From assembly GCA_947396885.1 (NCBI GenBank), contig OX377202.1, forward strand, positions 63,460,643 through 63,524,642: a DNA stretch of 64,000 bases, written 5' to 3'. The DNA is from Heligmosomoides polygyrus polygyrus. Its lineage: Eukaryota > Nematoda > Chromadorea > Rhabditida > Heligmosomidae. The position numbers and the translations under genes were made by a program. Positions within the stretch are counted from its first letter, which is position 1. Every line of letters begins with the position of its first letter. The notes beneath the pieces were generated by a model. It searched no databases. It saw only the letters and a list, made by a program, of their open reading frames with translations, and was not told the DNA's origin. Positions 39,237 to 49,825 of the stretch are shown here, piece by piece.

Positions 39237-39590
39237 TTAGCAGAGCTGAAGCGTGCTTTCACCAGCCGTCACTGACTTCTCGTATGCGTAGGTGTCTCTC
39301 GGGTTGGACGGTAATTCGCCTGCCGAGATGATGTGGGCGCTGTGAGCGGGGCGAAGGCTTCCCAGAAGCTGTTGCTCGTCCGGTTTCGGCCGTTGGCACT
39401 TCGCGCTGTTTGATGATCTCTCGAGAGCCGCTCCGATGGCCACAGAGCCTGCCCGGAAAACGATCTGAAACACGAACTCCGCAGGCAGCCCCCGTTTTAA
39501 CTGCTCCCGCAGCTCCGCGTACCCTTCCTGCTTATCGAGCAAGCTCCGCTACTTTCTTCCGTGGTTCACTAAATTTGTTCATCCATGGGT
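39237..39590 (-). pseudogene. Unidentified coding-like frame, one frameshift
   Basis: Minus strand: MNKFSEPRKKVAEL, then a 1-base shift and LLDKQEGYAELREQLKRGLP, AEFVFQIVFRAGSVAIGAAL, SNSAKCQRPKPDEQQLLGSL, to a stop. Charge pattern and composition look like real protein. I do not recognise the family. Its downstream end is 81 bp beyond the LINE A copy at 39684, so it may be repeat-derived. Confidence 0.3.
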
Positions 39591-39683
39591 AACCTACAGC
39601 ATTCTGATGTCCTGCATTTCTCCGGCTGAGTACCATTCGAAGGTGAAGGGCGCGATCAGCACCGGGTGGCGCTTGGAGAATTA

Positions 39684-40471
39684 GCTTCTTCTTCTTCAGC
39701 GTTTGTCCCGCCTCGTAGCGGGGTCCGCTATTCTGGTGTCATGACGCCACCTTTCTCGATCCAGCACTAGGTCAGGGTGAACACCAGTAACCTTTCAAGT
39801 CCATATGCAACGTATCAAACCAGCGCAGCGTCGGGCGTCCTCTAGGCCGCCTTCTTATTACCACAAAATTAAGGCCTATCTTGCCGTCGCTGTCTTCTTT
39901 TCCCCGCAGAACATGGCTGTACCACCGTAAGCGCGAACTTCGCGCATCTTGCCAGCTATCGGCGCGACACCGAACTTAGGCCGGAGGCATACTTCCATCG
40001 CCGCGATGCCATCGCGGCGCTCAGTTCATGGCCATTCCGCCGCACGCGGCCGAATAGTCAAAGAAAACCTCGCCGCGGCCGCCGCAACAGTGGCGGTCGG
40101 CATGCGCGATGGCTTCCCGCGCCCATCGCGGGCATGGCATACTTTTTCGCGCCGCGCGCGGTGTTTAGCGTTGATCCTGGACGGATCGCCGTCGCGCTCC
40201 CTTGCAGAGCGATGGGCGATGCGACGAGCACAGAGAAATTCAAATTCTTTCGCGTCGCTCTGCAAAACTCATCGCCGCGATTCAGTCGCGGCGACGGGAA
40301 GTATGCACGAGGCCTTATGCCGAATGGCATCGTTTCGGATGTGGTCCATGCGCGGCGTGACTCCAGCATCTTCGTCTCCATGACGCTGAGGCGCGTTTCA
40401 ACTTCCTTGGTCGCAGGTCAGCACTCAGCGCCGTACGCTGCTACTGGCCGGACGTTTGCTTTGTAGGGGCC
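39684..40471 (-). mobile_element. LINE A family, 3' copy with 10-bp target duplication, split by MITE
   Basis: The 3' end matches that of LINE A at 12434 (TTCTTCTTCAGCG, GTAGCGGGGTC), and residual coding fragments of the RT C-terminus follow. TGGAGAATTA occurs at 39674-39683 and 40472-40481 on either side. A MITE (39979-40314) sits within it. Excluding the MITE the insertion is only about 450 bp: a strongly 5'-truncated, decayed copy. Confidence 0.88.
39979..40314. mobile_element. PIF/Harbinger-type MITE with GC-rich stem structure
   Basis: 336 bp, ends GGCC...GCATACTTCC and, inverted, GGCC...GCATACTTCC. It is flanked by TTA (39976-39978, 40315-40317). The interior is rich in CGCCGCG/CGCGGCG and can fold back repeatedly. 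Insertion into a LINE whose uninterrupted sequence is known (compare 12717-12740) fixes both borders. Confidence 0.9.
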
Positions 40472-40481
40472 TGGAGAATTA

Positions 40482-41807
40482 ACTCCTAAATCCTAATTTC
40501 CGGGGTGGAGAGAGGTGGAGAAGAAGTGTTGCAGGGTCTCTGGCAGCCATTAGAGCGGCGCTACTGATTGCATTAACCTCGGTCATAAATGTGTGTGGGA
40601 GGCGTTAGCGTTTCGGCGGTCGGAAGTAAGCGTGAGATGCCCAGGATTCAAATGTGTGTTGAGAAAACGGCTTCATAGGTCTTCGTATCTTCCTCCACGC
40701 TCAGCTGCTCAGTTCATGGCGATGTGTCGGCACACAAGAGTTTGCTTTATCGAGAATCTGTGTAGTAATAAATGAGCTAAAATTTTTGAGAAATTCCAAG
40801 GGGGAAGTTTTTGCAGAATCGTTTAGCTGTGATCAGAAATGCTGTGGCATTCGAGATTCGAAACACATATCGCGGATATTGAAATGGACCACACAGAACT
40901 ATTGCTGTAGGTGACCTGCACGGACAGCAGAGGATGCGTGATCGGGTCTTGCCGCGCAAGGTTTTAATCGCAGCCGAACACAACACACCGTAATTTTTCC
41001 TCTCCCATCACAGTCGATCGGCAATTGAAACAGTTCTAATCCACCTTCAGGTAGAGTTTCTTTCGTAGTCGTTTGACGAAAACTCTCAAAATTGTGTCTG
41101 TCTCATTCCATTTTGTGGCTATACGCAACTCCCTGAGAATTCTTTAGCTTTATTCCTAAAAATGGAGATGCTTATCTGTAATGAAGATGCCTTATCTCAC
41201 CATCAGTTTAGAGACGTCGTCACGGTTGCAGCTAACAGGTGTACTATAGGGGTTGAAGAAGGCAGCACTGAATAAAAGCAGCATGAAATTCCAAGCACCA
41301 GATATTGAAGCTCACAGCCCTCAGGTGTAGTAAAAACGATTAGAGCGAGAAGTGGGAGCCTAAAACCTCAACAACTTGTGCTTTGCTCAATTCGGACACT
41401 GTTGTGCTACGGAAAACGGTGGCTTCTATGTTACCCAACGCTTTTTGAGTACAAACCAAATGTGGAAAGCGTTCTTGTCTGCTCAAGTGCTCCGAGACAA
41501 AATAATTATGAAGGGTTCCTATTTTCGACACTTGCTCGCCGGGTAGCTCTGATGCAGTTTATATCTATCCAGGTGTTATGAGGTTATAAATGAAAGCAAA
41601 CATCATACCTTCACCATCATTATCATCCGCTTTCTTTCATCAACCGCTGCGTGTGATTTTATGTTTCCATCTCGGGGACGGCTAGGCTGACCGACAGGGA
41701 GTGGTTCCGCAGGGTCCAAGTCTACCTCCATTTGCTGTACCTTGACGGGTGGAGGCTACGTGGTCCTGGGACTCCTCGACGGCGTAGTTCGCTTTGAGAC
41801 TTGGTGC
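40482..41807. other. 1.3 kb, nothing recognised
   Basis: Short frames on both strands, no known family. The last 200 bp continue the reading found at 44172-44618 (see that entry). Confidence 0.5.
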
Positions 41808-41815
41808 CTCTGAAG

Positions 41816-44163
41816 CAGGGGTGTGCGTAATTACGATTTACGATTTACGATTTTACGATTTACGGTGATTTTTGGCAAAATTTTTACGATTTACGATTTA
41901 CGACATTTTGAATCGTAAATCGTAAATTTTCGTAAATGTGATCTTCGGTCCACGGATGACAAATATCCACATAACGTGATACAATTTGGGTTATGACGAC
42001 GTACCCACTTTTAAACGCTTTCCTCGTAGCTCATTGCTATTTCCTAGTTACTTTTTTATGTTCTGCTGTGTCGCTGTGACAGAATAACGCAGCTTTGTGG
42101 ATAGACCGCTTGAGTTAATTCCTGGCAACGGAACTGGGCTAGCCTTCTTTCTGGTCACACTCTAGCACAATCTCACATTCGAATGGTCTGAGGGCACTTC
42201 GTTCCAGTTCACAGAAAGACATGAAAATTCTCCTTGCACTGGAGTGAAGATGATCACCTGCTGAACCATATTCGGTACATGTCGCGGAGGTGAACACCGT
42301 TGGTAGATGGGAGCGCGCCAGCCAATGATAATCAAACAGAGCACAGAGCGATCATATGCCAGCGCATCAGTGTACCAACCGTACATGCTCTCTCTGAATG
42401 GCATGCCCATTCAGTGCGGTCTGATTCGTTTAGGCGTTTCACCTACCAATGCTGCTCACCTAAGCGACATATACCACATATCTAGGCTGCAACCACCTTG
42501 TCAACTTGTAACTTTTTCACCACTTGTTCACCATATATGGGACTCTTTCCAATGCACTCGAGTAGAACTTATGCAAAGCCATCAAGGAATATTGGGCTTG
42601 ATTGGAGGCTGTGGAATAATTGGTAAACTGTTGGAAAGAGTGAAACAATCATGTTTCAATCTGATTATCATGCACGTCATGGCGCATTTACGTATGAGGT
42701 GCGCCTTAAGCAAAACTAAGCAAAACCTCTGACATTCCCATGATAAAGTGAAAAAGTTTGACACTTTTTCCAGAGGTTTGATTGGGGCTGTTGCGTTCTC
42801 CCTATGCGATCCGTTCAGGATGCTAAAGACTTGGCAAGAGATACGATAACGTTTGTTACAAAGGTAGTGGAGAGCAGGACTGGTGAATGAAAGCAATTAT
42901 CAATAAGTTATGCAATATTTTGAAGTTTGCGAAATTTAACAAATGCAAGCAAGCCTGCGAGCGAAGTAAATGCCGGAAGTAATTGCCTGGTATCGTCGAA
43001 CGACGATCTTTGATTCCAGAAGTTGTGGTTGCCTTCAAAATTGATAAAGGACAAACCATGACGTTAACAAGTCCCTGTTTGAGATGCGTCATTCATTCTT
43101 TCTACCTCTATGGGATATCGTATAGGTCATTTGGATGTGGGTTTGCCCCTTATAATGAACTGCTGTTGCTGCCGATGTAGAGGTCAGTGTTTTATCCTTC
43201 CCAGACAAATCAGGTACCAATTCACCACCCAGCAGGTATGGAAGACTTGACTGTCCGTGGTAGGATCCTGATCAAGAACTGTTCTGGAGCACGCGATAGT
43301 CATCCTCCTCCGACTTTTCTACCATGGGTTTCCCCTGTGTTTAAAATCCACCTTGTACGAATCAGTTAAATCATTTTCAATTCAAGCTGTACCTTGCTTC
43401 TCTACTTTACTTCTAAAGAATGTCACACAAATATCTTCTTTTATAATTTTAAGTCAAAAATTCAACTATGATGAGTGTCCAAAAGTGTGATAATACTTTT
43501 TCAATCGTCACACAATTCCTTCCTATCTGCTGCAAAAATGCTGTTGTACAATTCAAAATGTGAGAAGGCTTAGAAGTTTAGGTGTGTCATACCATAGAAA
43601 TGTGCCATGTGCTTACTCAGTAGGGGATGCTTGGATTATTTGTGCAAGTACTGTTTTCGTCGAGTTCGCCAGCGATCAATTTTTTTTGGTTTTGGATGGA
43701 ATGGTTTTTGTTGGTTTATTCGGAGATGTTGCGGTTGTTCCTACAAAGTTATAGCTTTATATGCAAGCCAGTGGCTAGTAGAATGATAAACATTTTTGAT
43801 CGTCCAAGCAGTGTAAGCTTTTTATTTGGGCACCCTGTATAAGCACCTTTTAAGATAGAACTTTTGAACAAGCAGTTTATTTTAGTTTTCCAAAAACTTG
43901 TCCAGCTCGATTTGAAAGATGCTAGTTGATATTAATGGCTTCCGTCTTAAATAGGAACGTGTCCAGCTCGAGCTGAAAACGTCTCAATAAAACAGAGTTA
44001 GCTTCGGTTAGCTTTAACATAATAGAAAAATGCAAGGAAATTAGATGCAATAAGTCAGGCACCTCTTACGATTTACGGTTTACGATTTACGATTTACGAC
44101 GATTTTTTCGTAATTACGATTTACGATTTACGAAATTGTGGATTTCATTTACGCACACCCCTG
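41816..44163. mobile_element. hAT-type element, 2348 bp, 8-bp target duplication
   Basis: The ends CAGGGGTGTGCGTAA and, inverted, CAGGGGTGTGCGTAA are perfect 15-bp terminal repeats. CTCTGAAG flanks both sides (41808-41815, 44164-44171). An 8-bp duplication and CAGGG-type ends are hAT hallmarks. Tandem TTACGATTTACGA units fill both subterminal regions (41828-41935, 44065-44135), the usual transposase-binding architecture. No hAT transposase (BED zinc finger or dimerisation domain) is recognisable inside, so it is probably non-autonomous. It carries a nested MITE at 42274-42475. Confidence 0.92.
42274..42475. mobile_element. MITE with GGTACATGTCGC termini, copy 2 (nested in hAT)
   Basis: The 202-bp relative of 8778-8974 has ends GGTACATGTCGCGGAGG and GCGACATATACC. 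It is in the same orientation as copy 1. Confidence 0.85.
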
Positions 44164-44171
44164 CTCTGAAG

Positions 44172-44618
44172 CGGCATAAATTCTGTTTGCGTTGATCGGC
44201 TGTCATTCAATTGAAGCTGAACGGTGCCCGATCTGACAACTTCCGCGTACGAGCTCGCCGCCAATAAACAGGTGGCCTTGTCCGCGGGTAGCACTACCTT
44301 CCCCATGAGGCTATGTCGTTTATTTTTTTTTGAACCTCTAAGCTCTATGTTGGCGAGAAGCCTCTGGCTTATGAAAAGGAAGGCTTTCCCGTGTGTTCGC
44401 AATCTCTGCCCGGGCACGCGGAGCCAATTTCCCGCTGCTGTGTCCGAATTTCCTGGCTTCTTCGTAGAAGCGCTGAGTCCACGCGAATTAACGCCCTCAT
44501 CGGCGTGTCCGTTTCTCTCCGATTGGAGGTAAAACGATAGCTTGTTCGTTTTTTGGTACAACAGTTCGCTGGCGACTGTGTGTTTCTCCGCAGAAACGCA
44601 GCGCCATGAATTCTGCAT
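44172..44618 (-). pseudogene. Unidentified ORF interrupted by the hAT insertion
   Basis: Minus strand: MQNSWRCVSAEKHTVASELL, FYLQSERNGHADEGVNSRGL, SSYAEVVRSGTVQLQLND, STQTEFMPLQ, where the hAT target lies. Reading on past the removed element (41807 down) continues RHQVSKRTTPSRSPRTT, one stop, then VDLDPAEPLPVGQPSRPRD. SYAEVV is reminiscent of LINE ORF1 proteins but this is weak. It is probably an older repeat ORF; the identity is not established. Confidence 0.35.
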
Positions 44619-44790
44619 GCATAACCCACCTTCGCATTCAAAATTGCTACCGATTTTTGTTTCGCATTCTGCTTAGGTGGCGGGGAATATGCATAACATG
44701 TGTGTGTAGTTCCTTTGCCGACGTGTTGGAATGGTTACAATAAAAGCTCCAATCACCGCTCAAAATGGAATAAGGAAATGTCACGTGCAG

Positions 44791-44830
44791 CTTAAAACGA
44801 AGGATTTGTGCTTAAAACGAAGGATTTGTG
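44791..44830. repeat. Exact 20-bp tandem duplication
   Basis: CTTAAAACGAAGGATTTGTG twice, head to tail. Confidence 0.9.
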
Positions 44831-46185
44831 CCGTTTCATAAGTTACCTGATGTGATCAACAAACTGTATCTAGGCCAACATGTCGTATTCCGAAACGAAC
44901 TGTTGCTAATGTTTTACTTCTGTCGGATGCTTTACTGCCGCGGAAAGTGTTGATACACGGAGCTGTAATGATGTGATGATTCCGCATCGATATTTTACGC
45001 GGTGTAGTATCTCACTTTAAAGAGAGCAAGCAGACATTTGTTGGAAGTTTAGAAGTTCCAGTAGATAATGTCGACGTCGTCGATGTAGCAGGAGTCGATG
45101 GACTATCACTGCCAAAGATTTGGGGAGAGAAGAGGTCCTAATTGTTTTAGTGCTTATTAACCTCGGAAGCACAGGACTTCCTGCTTGGCACGAGGGTGGT
45201 GATGCTTCGCTTACCGAGAGACAATGTGCAGTTTCGGTGTGCGCTTCTTATTGCTGTTTCTAACCGCCTTCTAGTCGGTCCATTCCGCTTCGTTTTATTC
45301 CTGTTGAAAAAAGAAGAGACAATCATCTCATATTGGAAATCAGTGTCGAACTGTTCTTCAAGGCGCTATCCGTCCCCGGGATAAGCGAAGCTGCGTAACG
45401 CATCCCGCAACGGGGCTGATTACCGCAGATCGCTTGCCTTATCCCTGTTAGGAAAGCTGAGTCAGAGCTGCCTGCGATTAACCTTTGTCTGACAAACAGA
45501 AGATTTCGTTCCACTGTAGCTGTGACAGTTTCTTGCAAGCGTTTCACTCTATTATACCAATCTTCCCTCAAGGGCAGCATATCAGCGCTACAAATTCGTT
45601 TATCTCTTGTCTTGCCTTTCTGGAGAAGAATTTGATAAACTCTGCTGAAGGTTTGAAAGGTTCACCACGTGAGGAAGTAAAGGTTTGTCAAGGTATAAAG
45701 AACGAAAATGCAATTGCTGCCACCACTTCCGATGTGTGCTAGCCTATAATGCTTACAATGCTTGCTAGTCTTGGTTTATCGTACTCTTGGTCTTCGTTTC
45801 AGCACTTCGTAATCCTCCTGAAAAAAACTTTGTTCAGCATTGTTTACTGACCGGATCGAGCATTAAATCCGAATGCTCAGCGTACCTTGACAACCTTGAA
45901 TGGGAATTATGTGAACTCTGGGTATGGTTAACGTGCATAAGAAGATATCGAAAGGCATCATGACAAAGTTCAGTGGGCTGTGCTGTTAATGTTGACATGG
46001 TTGGGAATAAAGGTAGCAAAGTGTACAGAGTTCAGCTAAGGGATGCCAGTTCCGTGATCAACATGCAGTTAAGGCTCCAGCGTATCATGAATATAACGCT
46101 TATATGGAAGCCTGTGAATTACATTGAAACGGAAAATATCTCATCCTGCATAAGCCAATTACTTGTGTGCTTTTGTTAGCTAACC
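44831..46185. other. 1.35 kb, nothing recognised
   Basis: Short frames only, the longest at 45323-45580 and 45485-45742 on opposite strands. No gene supported. Confidence 0.5.
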
Positions 46186-46189
46186 AAGT

Positions 46190-46558
46190 TCACTGAGGTT
46201 TCACAGCGGTGAAACAGGAGCGGTCATTATTTTTGCGTGGTCCGGCATGGCGGTGAAGAAGCCTAAATGAGCCGTCTTGTGACGCCTCTAGTGCTCGATG
46301 GCTGGGATGGATTGACCTAGTGAGGATGGGCCATTGGCACTCAAGCGGTTTGAGCGGGGTGTAATTCCGTCCTTCGCCCTGCGTGATTTGCTCCGCCGAC
46401 TTCTGACTCTTGTGGAGCAGTAAATTTGGGCAAAAAGGTTGCCGGATTTGTGTGGTTGAACCACAATACCTAAATTTCCAAGCTTTTCCAATTGGTTGAG
46501 GGGTATCTCTGTCCAAATCGTGGCTGGATTCAAAGATCTCTCTCATTTCTCCATTCAC
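46190..46558 (-). other. Unidentified 122-codon frame
   Basis: EIFESSHDLDRDTPQPIGKA, HKSQKSAEQITQGEGRNYTP, EASQDGSFRLLHRHAGPRKN. Coding-like but not recognised. No splice or start evidence. It could be part of a dispersed repeat. Confidence 0.2.
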
Positions 46559-46831
46559 TTTTCTGAAGAAAAAACGAGTATTTCAACCCATTTATTTTGA
46601 TACATGTAGCATCTACGCAGCCATAGGCTTTGGAGGAACGCGTTTTAATGATAAGGGAGCACCGTCGGTTATCCGTCGCGAGCCGGCAAGCCACCGTATA
46701 TTTCTCATATCCTTGAGGCTAGTTTTTCTATCCTATTAAGCTTTACTCTGTGAATACTCTGATCTGACTTGTCTGCCTGTACATCCTCTGTTCTGATTCT
46801 GTGCAGATTTTCTCCTATCCTCCATCTCTTG

Positions 46832-47065
46832 GGCGCCTGTATCGCAGACGGAGAAGGTGCTGCCGCTGTCGGTTGTCGTTTGTACTCGATACCAGGTTCC
46901 TGGTTCGGATTTCCCGCCTAGGCCAACTAAGCCTTCCATCCCTTCGGGGTCGCGAGTTTTTACCAGACTTGTCTGGGAAGGCCAAAACGCTGCCTTATTC
47001 ACCGGCTAGCCGCCGCAAGTCATTGTATGGCCAAATACGCATTCAGGTCGCTTCCACGGCATCCC
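46832..47065 (+). mobile_element. tRNA-derived SINE (SINE-A), diverged copy
   Basis: The head GCGCCTGTATCGCAGACGG (A-box degenerate), B-box-like GGTTCGGATTTCC, then CCGCAAGTCATTGTATGGCC and CGCTTCCACGGCATCCCGTA, matching 63707-63955 almost base for base in the second half. Confidence 0.85.
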
Positions 47066-49708
47066 GTATAAAACTAGTACCTAATTGGGGCAGGTGAACT
47101 AAAAAAATACCGAATTTTTCATGAAGAAAAAATTATTCTCACCATCTTATTCAGTGTGTAGTTTAACCTGTAGAAAGCTCATTTCGATTTGGAGGTCGTT
47201 CGCTTTAATTTCAGAAGCATAAAGTCTTTTTAGAAGAGTGTCCAATTTTATGGGAAAAGTGTACTACTCGACGAGAATCTAGCACATTCCAATTTTGTAC
47301 GTCAAACCCCAAAGGACGTCTTTCCATGCTAGTTAGCACTGAAAGATGCAGAGCACAAACATGTACTTAAAAGGCGAGCGAAGCCGAAGAAAACCTGTAA
47401 AAAGCAGCACTGCCGGGGGATGGCTTACTATTGCCTGCCTTATTGCTGAACGCATGTATCGCGGTACCGCTGGCATTCACACCTAAATGCTAGGGCGGCA
47501 GGTCGGCGGCCCGACTGAGGAGCGTTGTGCGAGGTCGACCAGCAATCCCAGCAAACAATCTGGTAGATGGAAAGAACAAAAATCCTGAACACTTCAAAAG
47601 TTAAATAACTTCACTGTATTACATCAGCGGAAAGCCCTCCTCTTGGATAAAAGCACTGTCGAGTCTATTTTTCAAATTAATTTAAACTGAAAGGGTTATG
47701 GAAGAAAATGACGAAATATATAAATTTTTACCGCTTTTAAGCGCACAAAATCAGCTGATCTGAAGAAAGTCAGTGCTAACACTATTACTATACCAAAGCC
47801 AGATAAGGATTCTACACAATGGAGAAAGCCCGCTTTTTCAATCTGTTCCCAAAAACAGTTACAGCCGCTCCTAGATTCAAAAAATCCAGTGCAGCAGGCG
47901 AAACAGGTGAGCTTGAGGGGCGAAATTAGGGCAGCCGTTAGAGTTCTAGGACCTGCTTCTTTATCACCGTCAAGAAATTCTACCACACCTAAAGCATTAG
48001 AGAAATAAACCTATTAGGTGAGCTTGTTGTCGGGAAAATGGGTAAAGGAAATTGAAGAAATGTTTTCTGCATTTAATCGCAGAAAGCACCAAATGAAACA
48101 GTGTTTACTATCGACGAGGTCGCAATAAAACACTGAATCTAGATTTGGTAAGAAATTTTGAGAAGAGTGAAGTCTCTTGCAACTTGTGAGTGGAGCAGGC
48201 GGGTCATTTGCCAAACGTATCCTGTGGGTGTAATTATCTCGGAACAGGACGAGAACACGCTGCAGTTCGCAATATTTAGGTGAAAGGAGATACTCGACGA
48301 GATCACCTATCTAATTACCTCACCTTTGAAAAGGTCTTTGAATGAGGATTCCGAATATGTTGTTTATTCTGAAGTCAGACAGTGTGAACTAAGAGGAACT
48401 GGAGTCAACGGCGAGATAAAACAAAGCACTGCAACTAGGTCAAATTTGAAGTAGGATAAATGCTAGTTAGATATCTGAAATCTACTCGACAGGCCGAATC
48501 CAGCGATGAGCTCGGTTTCCCAAATTTCTTGCTCCCAAGGATTCCGACGCTGCGACGCTCGCGAGCGTCGCCGACGCCAAATGCGACACTAGTTATGAGC
48601 GGTATTGTAACATCCAAGCGCGTAGCACGTGCGCCTTTTCAGGACGAGGTTGCGTTTCAGAAAGACTGCAAAAGGATGCTATAGAGCAACCATGTTGCTT
48701 GTCCCCTCCAAAATGAAACTGTGTTTGCGTGAGGTGCTTTCAAAGTCAAATCGAGTTTTCTATGCTCTGAAGTAGGTGACAGTGCCGAAGTGTAAGCAAG
48801 AACACTTGCTGCCAACTTGAAGCAACCTTACCTCGTCAGAGGTATCTGCCCTTTTGTGGCAGATATGATAAGCTAAGTATAGAAAGGGTATTCAAGTCTT
48901 AATTTCAAAAATATCGTCATTAGGAGTTCAGGATCTATCCAGTGGATGGGACACTCCCCTCTGACTCTTGCTGAACAAAACTGGAAACAAACAATTTTAC
49001 AAAGACAACCCCGTGAGGTGGCCTGCGAGAAGACTTCTTTTTGCAATTTCCTAGCGTGGAGAGACCACTCTGTCTAAATTTGTTTCGCATTTCTAGCTAT
49101 CCCTCAGACTAGGGTAAATGCGACGTTTTCAACCATGACGTGGCTGAGATTGTAAGCCAGTGTTGCCTTCGGATTTCATTCCTGAACTCTAAGTGGGTTT
49201 CGCTTGGAGTTCGTTTGCCACTCCTTTGCGTGAACATCACAAGCGTTGTTCTACCCAGAATTCGAAAGTAGCTGCTCCTCGCACCAAGGCACCTTAAGTT
49301 TGCTCAAACCGCGTTCTCCTTTAACATTCAACGTTGCAGCAAGGTGTTAACGTCTGGAAGCTCTAAACGTTAGCCAAGCTGTTGGTTTCATATCTACTCA
49401 AGTATCTCGGGCTGCCTTTTGAATGCGAAGCAGAAACACGTAGAAGACCTTGCGCTGCTCTCATGCGACACCGAACGCTACACTCCGCGAGCTGTTGGAT
49501 GAGGGAAGCGTTCGATCTCGGAGACATCTGATGCCCTTGCAGTTGTTTTGTCGGGCCGGCGGCGTGCGCGTGTGTTCCACTCTGCTTGTTCTCTGGTAGA
49601 CGTCCTGCTTTTAGGGGAAACCAATTTTGCACAACAGCGAAGACGTTGGAAAGGCGTACGTAGCGGAGTCGCTTGAGGCGCTCGGCTCGCGCGCACTACG
49701 ATTTCGCC
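47066..49708. other. 2.6 kb, no recognised gene
   Basis: One 74-codon frame at 48460-48684 (YLKSTRQAESSDELGFPNFL) is mildly protein-like. A reading around 47770-47990 (ANTITIPKPDKDSTQWRKPA) also looks coding-like but is broken. Neither is identified. Confidence 0.4.
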
Positions 49709-49825
49709 ATGGGTTCAAGCCGCGCCAAGGACAGCAAGGCCTCCTATTCCTCGTGCGGTTACGCCAATGTGCTTGTATGGAAGGGGAAACGCACTGATGT
49801 TTTGGCTTGCCATCGCATTGCGCAG
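49709..49825 (+). CDS. Candidate first exon with N-myristoylation-type start
   Basis: ATG in the context TTTCGCCATGG, 39 codons reading MGSSRAKDSKASYSSC, then YANVLVWKGKRTDVLACHRI, to CGCAG|GTCGAA as a possible donor in phase 0. MGSS followed by basic residues is the pattern of N-myristoylated proteins. Upstream DNA is GC-rich. No second exon was found and the product is not recognised. It could equally be a chance frame. Confidence 0.3.

Noticed and set aside
41828..41935. TTACGATTTACGA array as a CRISPR or satellite
   Set aside because: It lies just inside hAT terminal repeats and occurs at both ends; it is subterminal transposon sequence, and the DNA is eukaryotic.
47696..48214. Minus-strand frames as a gene
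   Set aside because: Hydrophobic, low-information readings with stops between them; the plus strand looks no less coding, and neither is identified.
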